Positions 51,742 to 59,558 of a stretch of 64,000 nucleotides of DNA are shown piece by piece. Made by a program: the position numbers and the translations under genes. This stretch comes from an uncultured Pseudomonadota bacterium (lineage in GTDB: Bacteria; Pseudomonadota; Gammaproteobacteria; Steroidobacterales; Steroidobacteraceae): positions 1 to 64,000 of the forward strand of contig CADEED010000006.1 of assembly GCA_902826225.1 (NCBI GenBank), read 5' to 3'. The notes below the pieces were generated by a model. It worked only from the letters and a program-made list of their open reading frames with translations. It was not told the DNA's origin and searched no databases. The number at the start of each line of letters is the position of its first letter. Positions within the stretch are counted from its first letter, which is position 1.

Positions 51742-53123
51742 TTCTCGCCCCTTACATCAATCCAACGAATTGACTCCAGCGAAGCTTCCGTTTCTTGCAA
51801 AGCTTGCGCGTAGGCGAGAATGAGGCTTTGCTGCACTTGAGTGCGAATGTCCTGGTCAATCAGTGCGCCTCTCACCTCTCGTACGATAGCTTCCTTCGTG
51901 GCCTCTGCTGGAATCTGATCACGATTACCAGCGACGCAAGAAGATAGCCCAAGCAAGTGAATGGAGCCAGCCGGGTCGACCACTTGGCTGAAGCAGTAGA
52001 ATGCGAACCACACCTCAAGACCATCTGTAACACTTGGCTCAAACAGGATTCTTAAGAGAAATGGATCTGGGTCCCTAATAACCTGTGTTGAGTACCGAGG
52101 CAAACTCTCGCTGTTTATCGTCGACACCACCGCTGCCTGGATAGCCGTGCGTAGTGAGTAAGCCTGCTGCGCCACTTGATCTGTTAGTTCGTTCTCGCCA
52201 ACCGCAGCGATGCGAGCGGCACCGCGCCTAGCCGCAATCTTCCTACGCGCAGAGTCGAGCGGATCGGCGACGTGCGATTCTTGAAAGTGCTCCCATTTCA
52301 CTGTGTTGAGTCTATGAGTTGGCGACTTCGCAAGGCAGTTGAGAGCCAAGAGTCTTAACTCCGAGTCAATTCCGACTCCATCAAGGCGCGGCGATTTTTC
52401 GCCTACTGCGCGGACAAGGCGCCCGTATGGAGTGCTCTCTTCCAAGAACAACGGCCGAAGCGTCAGTAGGTCGTGCAAGACCGCACCAAGTTGATAGAAG
52501 GTGATAGCCCTCCAAGCTTCTACCGATTGCTCTTCTTCGCGAAAGAGAAGCTCCGGTGGACTGTATTGAAGCGTTCCAATGAAAAGCTTTTGGTCACCCT
52601 CATCGGTAACATTGCTTAGGTCCAGCGGACGAATCACGCCGAGATCTAACAATTTAGCTGTAGAGAGGTCTGGAGCGACCCCAATGTTGGCCGGTTTGAT
52701 ATCGCGATGCGCAAATGCACACGACTCCAAGAACTGTGCCGCAGATGCTATTTGCGCAATTAACGGTCTTACTCGATCCGCGGTGATGCGCGTCAATGAG
52801 TCCGCGAGGTTAGAACCCGGGAACAGCTCCATTGAGACAAACAAGTATCCACGCTCTTCCCCGCCGCCGAATACACACACAAGGTTCGGATGGCTTCGCC
52901 CGATGAGTTGCTTCTCACGTTCAATTCTTTTCAGCTGGGCTTCTCGCCCGAACCTGGCCACCAGGGCGGGGTCGAAGACTTTGACCGCGACATCGCCGGT
53001 CGAACTAGATCCACGAAGTACTACCGCGGATTTCCCGTGGTTAATGTACTCGGTTAGCTGCCAACCCCCGAGCGTCGATCCAACAAGCTTGGCGGCCAAA
53101 CTCCGCGCGTACTCGTCATCCAT
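51738..53123 (-). CDS. Eukaryotic-like Ser/Thr protein kinase with unique C-terminal domain
   Basis: This 461-residue protein has a kinase domain at about 20-285: Gly-loop INHGKSAVVLRG, ATP lysine K48 (DVAVKVFD), catalytic loop H139-R-D-I-K-P-A-N-I147 with D141, and metal-binding D160-L-G in place of DFG. The activation-segment end is GTLQYSPPELLF. Key catalytic residues are retained, so it is probably active. Residues ~290-461 are an unassigned helical/beta domain (FAFYCFSQVVDPAGSIHLLGL). There is no membrane helix or PASTA domain, so it is cytosolic. It is the first gene of the low-GC operon, preceded by a palindromic operator. Confidence 0.9.
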   Translation of the reverse strand: MDDEYARSLAAKLVGSTLGGWQLTEYINHGKSAVVLRGSSSTGDVAVKVFDPALVARFGREAQLKRIEREKQLIGRSHPNLVCVFGGGEERGYLFVSMELFPGSNLADSLTRITADRVRPLIAQIASAAQFLESCAFAHRDIKPANIGVAPDLSTAKLLDLGVIRPLDLSNVTDEGDQKLFIGTLQYSPPELLFREEEQSVEAWRAITFYQLGAVLHDLLTLRPLFLEESTPYGRLVRAVGEKSPRLDGVGIDSELRLLALNCLAKSPTHRLNTVKWEHFQESHVADPLDSARRKIAARRGAARIAAVGENELTDQVAQQAYSLRTAIQAAVVSTINSESLPRYSTQVIRDPDPFLLRILFEPSVTDGLEVWFAFYCFSQVVDPAGSIHLLGLSSCVAGNRDQIPAEATKEAIVREVRGALIDQDIRTQVQQSLILAYAQALQETEASLESIRWIDVRGEK

Positions 53124-53140
53124 CTAACTGTTTTCTCCCT

Positions 53141-53165
53141 AACTAAGGCTACAGCTACCTTAGTT
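53141..53165 (-). promoter_or_regulatory. Palindromic operator upstream of the kinase operon
   Basis: The perfect 8-bp inverted arms AACTAAGG (53141-53148) and CCTTAGTT (53158-53165) are separated by CTACAGCTA. They lie 18-42 bp upstream of the kinase ATG, a position where a bound repressor would block transcription. The neighbouring broken Xre-type gene is the obvious candidate for the original binder. The RBS AGGGAG follows at about 53135. Confidence 0.6.
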
Positions 53166-53306
53166 TGAAATGTAAGTCAAACTGCATAGTTAGCGACCGA
53201 GACAACCGTCCCAGTGCTCGCTTCTTACTAGTTGGAGTCGTCGACGGATGCATCGCGGCAGTCTCAGTCAAGGCGATCGACTCATGTGATAGTCGCGCCG
53301 GCGATG

Positions 53307-53512
53307 TCAGGCGCTCTGGTACTCCAGGATGTCTCCGGGCTGACAATCCAGCTCTCGGCAAATCGTCTGGAGCGTGGAGAACCAAACCGCCCGAACTTTC
53401 CCGTTCTCCAGGAGGGACAGATTGGCATCTTGATCCCTACCCTCTCGGACAGCTCCGTCACGCTCATCTTCCGCTTCGCCATCGCCACATCCAGATTCAC
53501 GATCAACGGCAT
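53307..53512 (-). pseudogene. Frameshifted Xre/Cro-type (YozG-like) HTH regulator
   Basis: From ATG 53512 the frame reads MPLIVNLDVAMAKRKMSVTE, then LSERVGIKM, then drifts. Deleting-frame correction by one base after ATGCCAAT (normally ATGGCCAAT) restores NLSLLENGKVRAVWFSTLQT and ICRELDCQPGDILEYQSA before TGA at 53307, a complete ~68-residue YozG/HTH_26 protein. The 206-bp length is one base short of a whole number of codons. It lies upstream of the kinase operon on the same strand and probably once repressed it. A sequencing error cannot be excluded. Confidence 0.8.
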
Positions 53513-53661
53513 ACCCGCATCATCATACCGTCAAATCGTTTTCTGACTTGATGTCCACAGCGCTCAGCACCGTGCGCTCGACATGTGACGGAGGAGAAGA
53601 AGCTGCCGCATTGACGGCGGCAATCGCTTGAGCTCTTGACAGGTGGGATACGCTCGCAGGC

Positions 53662-54279
53662 ATGAGCACCGTACCTGTCTATCCAAGCGACGTCGCTTTC
53701 ACCGATGCGGTTAAGGCACAGCAGACCCGGCTGGGTTCGCGGCGTGCCTACGCGCACATGGAAGAGTCTTCCGGGTGGCAGACGCGCATCACGCCTGAGC
53801 TCGAAGCATTCATCGCGGCGCGCAACAGCATGTATCTCGCGACGTCGAACGTCGCGGGGCAGCCGTACATCCAGCATCGCGGCGGGCCGCCGGGCTTTCT
53901 GCGCGTGATCGACGAGCAGTCATTCGGTTTCGCGGACTTCGCCGGGAACAAGCAGTACATCACCCTGGGGAACATCCAGGAGAACCCGAAGGCGCACGTG
54001 TTCCTGATGGACTACGCGCATCGACGGCGAATCAAGATCTGGGGAGAGCTCTCCGCGGTCGGGGGGAATGCGGAGCTCAACCAGCGGATGAAGCCGGAGG
54101 GCTACAAGGCGCGGGTCGAACGGGTGATGGTGGTGAAGGTGGCGGCCTGGGATACGAACTGCCCGCAACACATTCCGATCAAGGTGGATATCGAGGATGT
54201 GCGGGAGGCGATCGAGAGTCGGGACAAGAAGATTGCGGAACTCGAAGCGGAGTTACAGAAGCTGCGCGCTCCTGGTTGA
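53662..54279 (+). CDS. Pyridoxamine 5'-phosphate oxidase-like flavin-binding protein
   Basis: This 205-residue protein has a split-barrel FMN fold: residues ~40-165 include TPELEAFIAARNSMYLATSNVAGQPYIQHRGGPPGFLRV (as consecutive blocks), DFAGNKQYITLGNIQENPKAHVFLMDY and RRRIKIWGELS. The C-terminus is a coiled coil (IESRDKKIAELEAELQKLR). Family members reduce or bind flavins/F420-type cofactors or small ligands, and the specific reaction is unknown. High GC returns here, marking the end of the low-GC segment. Confidence 0.87.
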   Translation: MSTVPVYPSDVAFTDAVKAQQTRLGSRRAYAHMEESSGWQTRITPELEAFIAARNSMYLATSNVAGQPYIQHRGGPPGFLRVIDEQSFGFADFAGNKQYITLGNIQENPKAHVFLMDYAHRRRIKIWGELSAVGGNAELNQRMKPEGYKARVERVMVVKVAAWDTNCPQHIPIKVDIEDVREAIESRDKKIAELEAELQKLRAPG

Positions 54280-54322
54280 CCCGGTGCAAAAGGTGTCTCA
54301 AAGCGTTTTTGTTCCGAGGTGC

Positions 54323-54352
54323 CGCCGGAGTGGGTGCTAAACCGCTCCGGCG
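54323..54352. terminator. Hairpin between convergent genes
   Basis: CGCCGGAG and CTCCGGCG (8 bp) enclose a 14-base loop, between the PNPOx-like gene stop (54279) and the convergent 54363 gene. It is weakly T-rich afterwards (CCTTCTTT). It could terminate either gene. Confidence 0.45.
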
Positions 54353-54362
54353 ACGCCTTCTT

Positions 54363-54851
54363 TCAGAACGGCGCGTAGGGACCTAACGGACCGAGCTCGA
54401 ATAGCTTGATCAGCCAGTTGAGCTGGTCATGCTCCGGCTCAAACGTTCGCAGGACTTGTCCATCCACAGGAAACTGGCGTCCACCGGTGCGGACGGTCGC
54501 GGAAAAAGCCTTCTCTATCCCATCTACGCGCCAATCGTCCTGAATGGCCGGACCAGCCGCCGCAGCTTGCCAGGCGAGCTGATCGGCGATCGGATAGCCC
54601 GCCGCCCAAATGGTCAGCTTCCCTTTGTGCTCGCCGACGGCGTACAAATTCGATAGCGCCTTCGGACTCCGAAAATAGACACTCAGGACGGCGGCGAGCA
54701 CGCGCTCATCATTGTCCTCATCCCATTGAACAGCGAACCGCCGCTCTTGCACGGCAGGAGCGGATCCATCGTGCTGAATCGAAACAGGCATCGAGTAGAT
54801 GGTCCACGGCATTGCGGGTCGCAAGTCATGGACGACACGTAAGGGATACAT
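54363..54851 (-). CDS. Hypothetical protein
   Basis: This is a 162-residue protein from ATG 54851, chosen because GGAG lies six bases upstream; a TTG at 54962 would add 37 poorly conserved-looking residues. It is soluble and beta-rich (MYPLRVVHDLRPAMPWTIYS, VQERRFAVQWDEDNDERVLAAVLSVYF, EHKGKLTIWAAGYPIADQLA). Two segments near the C-terminus are acidic. No signal peptide or known family is recognised. The base composition is slightly lower in GC than the flanking YgiQ gene. Confidence 0.6.
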   Translation of the reverse strand: MYPLRVVHDLRPAMPWTIYSMPVSIQHDGSAPAVQERRFAVQWDEDNDERVLAAVLSVYFRSPKALSNLYAVGEHKGKLTIWAAGYPIADQLAWQAAAAGPAIQDDWRVDGIEKAFSATVRTGGRQFPVDGQVLRTFEPEHDQLNWLIKLFELGPLGPYAPF

Positions 54852-54996
54852 AGAAAACTCCACGGCCTTTTCGGGGCCAGCTATGGACCGGCTTTCGGCC
54901 GGGCTGCACTGAGGATCAGCTGCAGCGGTTGTTACTTGACCACTTTCGAGAGTAGAACTCAATCACTACGAGAGGTGCTGAGTCCGTCTCGCCTCA

Positions 54997-57231
54997 CTAT
55001 CTTTGATTGCCGGTTCGTCGCCGACGAATCGACGGCACCTTCGGTAATCCCGTGTGCTGAGTCTTGAAAGGGCGGTGCTGGCTGCCGCCCCGCTTCCCTT
55101 CCGCCGCATCACCCGTCCCCGCCGGCTGGTAGCTCGGAATGAGCTGCTGCTTGCCGTTCCCGATCAGGTCGACGCGGCCCATCTTTCGCAGCGCTTCGCG
55201 CAACACCGGCCAGTTGTTAGGGTCGTGATACCGCAGGAACGCCTTGTGCAGTCGCCGCTGCTTCAACCCCTTCGGAATCGTCACCTCTTCGCTCTCGCGC
55301 GTGACCTTCCGCAACGGGTTCTTCAGCGTGTGATACATCGCCGTCGCCGTCGCCATCGGTGACGGCAGGAACGCCTGCACCTGGTCCGCCCGAAATCCGT
55401 TCTTCTTCAGCCACAACGCCAGCTCGAGCATGTCCTCGTCCGTCGTGCCCGGATGCGCGGCGATGAAGTACGGGATCAGGTACTGCTCCTTCCCCGCCGC
55501 CTTCGACGCCTTGTCGAACATCTCCTTGAATTTGTAGTAAGTCCCGACACCCGGCTTCATCATTTTCGAGAGCGGTCCTTCGCCGATCGCCTCGGGCGCG
55601 ATCTTGAGATAGCCGCCGACATGATGGGTCGCGAGTTCCTTCACGTATTCCGGTGACTCGCTTGCAAGGTCGTAGCGCACGCCGCTCGCGATCAGGATCT
55701 TCTTCACGCCCGGCAGCGCGCGCGCCTTGCGGTAGAGCTGGATCAGCGCGGAGTGGTCGGTGTTGAGGTTCGGGCAGATGCCGGGGAACACGCAGCTCGG
55801 TTTGCGGCAGGCGCTTTCGATCTCGCGGCTCTTGCACGCGATGCGATACATGTTCGCAGTCGGGCCGCCGAGATCGCTGATGACGCCGGTGAAGCCGGGC
55901 ACGCTGTCGCGGATCTTCTCGATCTCGTTGAGCACGCTCTTCTCGGAGCGGTTCTGGATGATGCGTCCTTCGTGCTCGGTGATGGAGCAGAACGTGCAGC
56001 CGCCGAAGCAGCCGCGCTGGATCGCGATCGAGAACTTGATCATCTTGTACGCGGGGATCTCGGCGTTGCCGTACGACGGATGCGGCACGCGCGCGTACGG
56101 CAGCTCGTAGATCCAATCCATGTCGCGCGTGGTGAGCGGCACGGGCGGCGGGTTCAGCCACACGTCGCTGTCGCCGTGACGCTGCACGAGGGCGCGCGCA
56201 TTGCCGGGGTTGCTCTCGAGGTGGAGGATGCGGCTCGCGTGGGCGTAGAGCACGGGGTCGGCGACCACCTGCTCGAAGCTCGGCATGCGGATGACGCTGC
56301 GCTCGCGGTCTTCGGACTTCACGCGGCGGGCGAACTTCACGACGACTTCCTGGACGGGGGCAGCTTCGCCGGCTTCCACGGCGGCGGCCTGAGCAGCCGC
56401 GGCGTCAGGTGCGTCCCCTTTTGCTAGCAAATCAGGAATGTCCCCATTTAGTTCGTTCGCCTTTCTGATCTCCGGCTCCATCGCGTAGGGGTCGATCGGC
56501 GGGTTGAGCTTTCCGGGGGTGTCGACATGCGTGGAATCGATTTCGATGTAGTCGTGTTTCTTGCGCACGAATGCGGTGCCGCGCAGGTCGGTGATCTCGT
56601 CGATCTTCTCGCCGCCTGCGAGGCGGTGCGCGATCTCGACGATCTGCCGCTCGGCGTTGCCGAACACGAGGATGTCGGCCTTCGCGTCGAGCAGCGCAGA
56701 GCGGCGCACCTTCTCGCTCCAGTAGTCGAAGTGCGCGATGCGGCGCAGCGACGCTTCGATGCCGCCGACGACGATCGGCACATCCTTGAACGCTTCGCGT
56801 GCGCGCTGCGCGTAGACAACCAGGCTGCGGTCGGGGCGCTTGCCGCCCTGGCCGCCGGGCGTGTACGCGTCGTCGGAGCGGATGCGCTTGTCGGAGGTGT
56901 AGCGGTTCACCATGGAATCCATGTTGCCCGCGGTGATACCGAAGAAGAGGTTCGGGCGGCCTAACTGCTTGAAGGGCTCGGCGCTCTGCCAGTCCGGCTG
57001 CGCGATGATGCCGACACGGAAGCCTTGCGCCTCGAGCACGCGGCCGATGATGGCCATGCCGAAGCTCGGGTGGTCCACGTAGGCGTCGCCGGTGACGATG
57101 ATGATGTCGCAGCTGTCCCAGCCGAGCTGCTCCATCTCCGCGCGGGTCATCGGCAGGAACGGGGCGACGCCGAAACGGGCGGCCCAGTACTTGCGGTAGC
57201 TAGTGAGGTCTTTGACGGCGGCGGCGGACAT
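54997..57231 (-). CDS. ygiQ: YgiQ-family radical SAM protein
   Basis: This 744-residue protein is close to the E. coli length. The N-terminal cobalamin-binding-like UPF0313 region ([40 protein letters not shown]) and the C-terminal UPF0313 block ([21 protein letters not shown]) are clear. The radical-SAM cluster motif C-x3-C-x2-C is visible in [18 protein letters not shown]. Its reaction is unknown. Residues ~263-273 ([11 protein letters not shown]) are encoded by an in-frame family-B REP element absent from the normal family pattern. A structured leader precedes the start. Confidence 0.92.
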   Translation of the reverse strand: MSAAAVKDLTSYRKYWAARFGVAPFLPMTRAEMEQLGWDSCDIIIVTGDAYVDHPSFGMAIIGRVLEAQGFRVGIIAQPDWQSAEPFKQLGRPNLFFGITAGNMDSMVNRYTSDKRIRSDDAYTPGGQGGKRPDRSLVVYAQRAREAFKDVPIVVGGIEASLRRIAHFDYWSEKVRRSALLDAKADILVFGNAERQIVEIAHRLAGGEKIDEITDLRGTAFVRKKHDYIEIDSTHVDTPGKLNPPIDPYAMEPEIRKANELNGDIPDLLAKGDAPDAAAAQAAAVEAGEAAPVQEVVVKFARRVKSEDRERSVIRMPSFEQVVADPVLYAHASRILHLESNPGNARALVQRHGDSDVWLNPPPVPLTTRDMDWIYELPYARVPHPSYGNAEIPAYKMIKFSIAIQRGCFGGCTFCSITEHEGRIIQNRSEKSVLNEIEKIRDSVPGFTGVISDLGGPTANMYRIACKSREIESACRKPSCVFPGICPNLNTDHSALIQLYRKARALPGVKKILIASGVRYDLASESPEYVKELATHHVGGYLKIAPEAIGEGPLSKMMKPGVGTYYKFKEMFDKASKAAGKEQYLIPYFIAAHPGTTDEDMLELALWLKKNGFRADQVQAFLPSPMATATAMYHTLKNPLRKVTRESEEVTIPKGLKQRRLHKAFLRYHDPNNWPVLREALRKMGRVDLIGNGKQQLIPSYQPAGTGDAAEGKRGGSQHRPFKTQHTGLPKVPSIRRRRTGNQR
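56414..56445. repeat. Family-B REP-like palindrome inside ygiQ
   Basis: This 32-bp element has TCCCC termini, core TTTGCTAGCAAA and arm AATCAGGAATGTCCCC. It is the inverted near-copy of 17908-17939. It lies within the coding region in an Ala/Glu-rich loop and preserves the reading frame. Confidence 0.78.
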
Positions 57232-57235
57232 CTTT

Positions 57236-57363
57236 CAACTCCACGAGACAGGAGTTGGCCGTCGCGGAGGCTGACGACACCTCAGCTGTGTCTGCTCGGG
57301 ACGAAACGCACCGGGACTTACGCCGGCCAACACCTGCCTGATTTACAGGCACCCCCGGGTTGG
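57236..57363 (-). promoter_or_regulatory. Structured 5' leader of ygiQ with RBS-sequestering hairpin
   Basis: Reading the minus strand, a stem CCAAC/GTTGG (57359-57363 with 57327-57331) encloses a perfect 6-bp hairpin TGCCTG-TAAAT-CAGGCA. A 5-bp GACAC/GTGTC hairpin follows. Immediately before the start codon CAACTCC (57251-57257) pairs with GGAGTTG (57236-57242), burying the GGAG ribosome site four bases before AAAG-ATG. This looks like translational control. I could not match it to a known riboswitch. Confidence 0.5.
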
Positions 57364-57502
57364 TCGAAACCTCGCCAAGGGCTGGATGGGCGGCAGTTTA
57401 GGGATGGCGGGCGGGAAGTCAAAAATGGACGCTGAAATCGCTAAAAGAGGCCCGAAACGGCCATTGCCAGCTATTGAAGGCTAGTGCTACGTTCGTGCCA
57501 CT

Positions 57503-57784
57503 ATGTCTGAAACCACGACAATCCGTCTTCCCCCCAAGCTGCGTGCCCGTCTTCGCAGTATCGCCAAGGAGACCGACCGATCGGTCCACAGCCTCATTGT
57601 CGAGGCGGTCGAGAAACACGCCGCTTATGAAGAACAGATGCGGGCCTTCGTGAAGGACGCTCTCGACGCCGGAGAGGAGATCGATCGCACCGGCGAGGTT
57701 TATCGAGCAGAAGACGTGCACGCCTGGATGGATCGGCTCGCACAAGGCGTCGCCAGCCCCAAACCGAAGCCGTGGCGGAAGTAG
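57503..57784 (+). CDS. Ribbon-helix-helix (CopG/ParD-like) antitoxin
   Basis: This 93-residue protein begins SETTTIRLPPKLRARLRSIA and continues ETDRSVHSLIVEAVEKHAAY, a textbook RHH DNA-binding domain with the beta-strand TTTIRLPP. The C-terminal region (EEQMRAFVKDALDAGEEIDR, VYRAEDVHAWMDRLA) would wrap the toxin. It overlaps the toxin gene by 13 bp, the standard order of antitoxin then toxin. It should repress its own promoter. Confidence 0.88.
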   Translation: MSETTTIRLPPKLRARLRSIAKETDRSVHSLIVEAVEKHAAYEEQMRAFVKDALDAGEEIDRTGEVYRAEDVHAWMDRLAQGVASPKPKPWRK

Positions 57785-58065
57785 TTTATTCGCCGCGCGC
57801 GGCGGATCAGATCGAGCGCGCGATCGCGAAGTTGATTGAGACGAACCCGGCAGCAGCGATTGCCGCGGCGACGGCGATTCGCAGTGCGGTCGAGAATCTC
57901 GCGGCACATCCTCTCGTGGGGCGGCGCATCGAGGGCGATGTTCGGGAACTCGTTGTTTCGTTTGGAGCGACGGGATACATCGCGCTCTATCGATTCGCAG
58001 TCCGGCAAGGGCAAGTACAGGTTCTCGCCCTGCGACATCAGCGTGAGGTCGGCTACTTACCCTGA
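57772..58065 (+). CDS. RelE/ParE-superfamily toxin
   Basis: This 97-residue protein starts VVYSPRAADQIERAIAKLIE and has the ParE-type helices (AAAIAAATAIRSAVENLAAHPLVGR). The C-terminal strands are RELVVSFGATGYIALYRFAV and QVLALRHQREVGY, including the conserved Arg-His near the end. By family knowledge ParE-like toxins poison gyrase and RelE-like toxins cut mRNA. The ALRHQRE ending favours the ParE type. The stop codon TGA is immediately followed by a family-A REP half-site. Confidence 0.88.
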   Translation: MAEVVYSPRAADQIERAIAKLIETNPAAAIAAATAIRSAVENLAAHPLVGRRIEGDVRELVVSFGATGYIALYRFAVRQGQVQVLALRHQREVGYLP

Positions 58066-58085
58066 AAAGGTGTCTGACCCCTTTA

Positions 58086-58470
58086 TTCGCGCCAGCAGCT
58101 GCCTCATCAGCTTTCCATCCCTGCCCTGCTCCTGCACCTGGAACGGGCGTTCGGAGAACGCGTCTTCGACGCCACCGAAGACTTGCAGCAAGACCATCGA
58201 CGCCCAGATGAACTGCGAGTCCACTTTCCGGACGCGGGTGATCACGGCCACGCTTCGCTCTTCGGCTCGTCGATGAGCTCGCGCAACTCGTCGAGCTGGC
58301 GCATGAGAATGCCCTCGGGATCGCTGCCGAAATCTCGCGCGAGGCCGGCGTCGGCTCGTCGATCGCGGCGTAGATCGCCTGGATATCCGTCATTTCGGCG
58401 GCGGATCCGTCGGCAGCGGCGCGATGCCGGCCCACTTGTTCAGATAGAAGCTGGCTACGCGCACGACATC
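58086..58470 (-). pseudogene. Remnants of one or two small genes, frames interrupted
   Basis: On the minus strand a C-terminus reads RVASFYLNKWAGIAPLPTDP plus PPK and stops at 58392. An ATG at 58393 then begins MTDIQAIYAAIDEPTPAS. The sequel lies in another frame (RDFGSDPEGILMRQLDELRE, then LIDEPKSEAWP and stop). A third piece reads FIWASMVLLQVFGGVEDAFS. The reading frames are coherent in pieces but interrupted. No family is identified. Confidence 0.45.
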
Positions 58471-58471
58471 G

Positions 58472-58717
58472 ATGCGGATCGCGTGGATCTGCTCGAGCCG
58501 GCGCGCGGGCGCGATGATCGCCTGCAGCTGCGGACTCGAAGAGGCATTCAACGCGGCGATGGCGAGCAAGCGCGGCGTGACGCTCTACGTAAACGGCCAG
58601 ACGATCGGCGGCGCGATCACGAAGATCGAGGCAGGCAAGTACGTGGAGCTCAAGAACTAGGAGTTCGGCAAGATCGTCGTGCGCTGGGACAGCATCGACG
58701 GCATCGCGCTGCCCTAA
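58472..58717 (+). pseudogene. Gene fragment with in-frame stop
   Basis: The plus-strand frame reads ASKRGVTLYVNGQTIGGAIT and KIEAGKYVELKN, then a TAG at 58658-58660. It continues in frame EFGKIVVRWDSIDGIALP to TAA at the REP boundary. The phrase GKIVVRWDSIDGIAL looks like the natural C-terminus of a small beta-rich protein. Read-through of one stop restores it. Confidence 0.5.
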
Positions 58718-58735
58718 AGAGGACAGACACCTTTT

Positions 58736-59446
58736 TCAGTTCAGCGACGCCATCCAGTGGCCCACCGACTCCCACGCCGGCGTCCGCGCAAACCAGGCCC
58801 GTAGCGGCCACGAGAGCACGAGCAGCGTGCCGCCGAACGCGTAGATGGGATGCACGGTCCGGTGCCGCACCCAGTCGGCCACGAGGCAGCCGATGACGAA
58901 CGCCGCGGCGATCGACGTCTGCACCGCCAGGAAGTGCACGCGCAGATCAGGCATCAGCAGCAGGATGCGCGCGACCGGCGCACCCAGCACGGCGATCATC
59001 GCGAGCATCATGAGCCGGCGATGGATGTTCGATTGCTCGCGGTAGGACACGGCGGCGGCCACGCGCACGGCGAACATTCCGATGGCCACGGTCGGCAGCA
59101 GCGTGAACTGCTCTGCCGTCATGCCCATCGGCCGCGGCCGCGTCGTCACCGCCGATACGACGGTGGCCCATAGCCCGAACACCACGACGAGCACGGCCAC
59201 CGCCACGCCTGCGACGCCGAGCCGCATGTGCGTCTGGTATGCGCGCTTCGAAATGAGCGTGGCCTGGGTCACGAAGAGCGCCACCCACACCGTGAATACG
59301 AGACTGTGCAGATGCATCAGCTTCGTGATGGGCGGGACGTCGAACCAGTAGCGCAAATAGTACGTGCGCGCGAAGGCGACGACGATGAACCCGGCCAGCG
59401 CGAGTGCCAGCACGAGATAGGAACGATTGCGAACGACCGCCGCCAT
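58736..59446 (-). CDS. Seven-helix membrane protein, paralogue 1 of 4
   Basis: This 236-residue protein has helices at about 9-30, 43-65, 75-100, 118-136, 146-166, 174-195 and 203-222. Conserved His residues shared with the paralogues are LMHLHSLVFTVWVALFVTQA (helix 2), the H before the third helix (THMRLG) and NIHRRLMMLAMIAVLGAPVAR (helix 5). Such intramembrane His pairs suggest heme or metal coordination, but no family is firmly recognised. The stop codon lies within a REP half-site. Confidence 0.75.
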   Translation of the reverse strand: MAAVVRNRSYLVLALALAGFIVVAFARTYYLRYWFDVPPITKLMHLHSLVFTVWVALFVTQATLISKRAYQTHMRLGVAGVAVAVLVVVFGLWATVVSAVTTRPRPMGMTAEQFTLLPTVAIGMFAVRVAAAVSYREQSNIHRRLMMLAMIAVLGAPVARILLLMPDLRVHFLAVQTSIAAAFVIGCLVADWVRHRTVHPIYAFGGTLLVLSWPLRAWFARTPAWESVGHWMASLN

Positions 59447-59558
59447 GACGACTCCCCGGGGATTCTGTCGCGGACGCTATCCCTGCGCGCAGGCCGGAAC
59501 AATAGCCCGCGGGAGTATTTTTCCGGATGGCCGGTTTGCCGGGTGCTTGCTGTGACAT

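Larger units (their letters stand above)
58064..58737. other. Decayed 670-bp segment bracketed by inverted REP half-sites
   Basis: The left boundary GAAAAGGTGTCTGACCCC plus TTTA (58064-58085) and the right boundary at 58716-58737 are near-perfect inverted copies of one another. Between them lie broken reading frames on both strands and no intact gene. The right copy abuts the stop of the next membrane protein gene. Confidence 0.7.

Noticed and set aside
57236-57400. Cobalamin, SAM or c-di-GMP riboswitch upstream of ygiQ
   Set aside because: Hairpins are present but none of the conserved core sequences I know (B12 box, SAM-I core, GEMM core) could be found. Recorded only as a structured leader.
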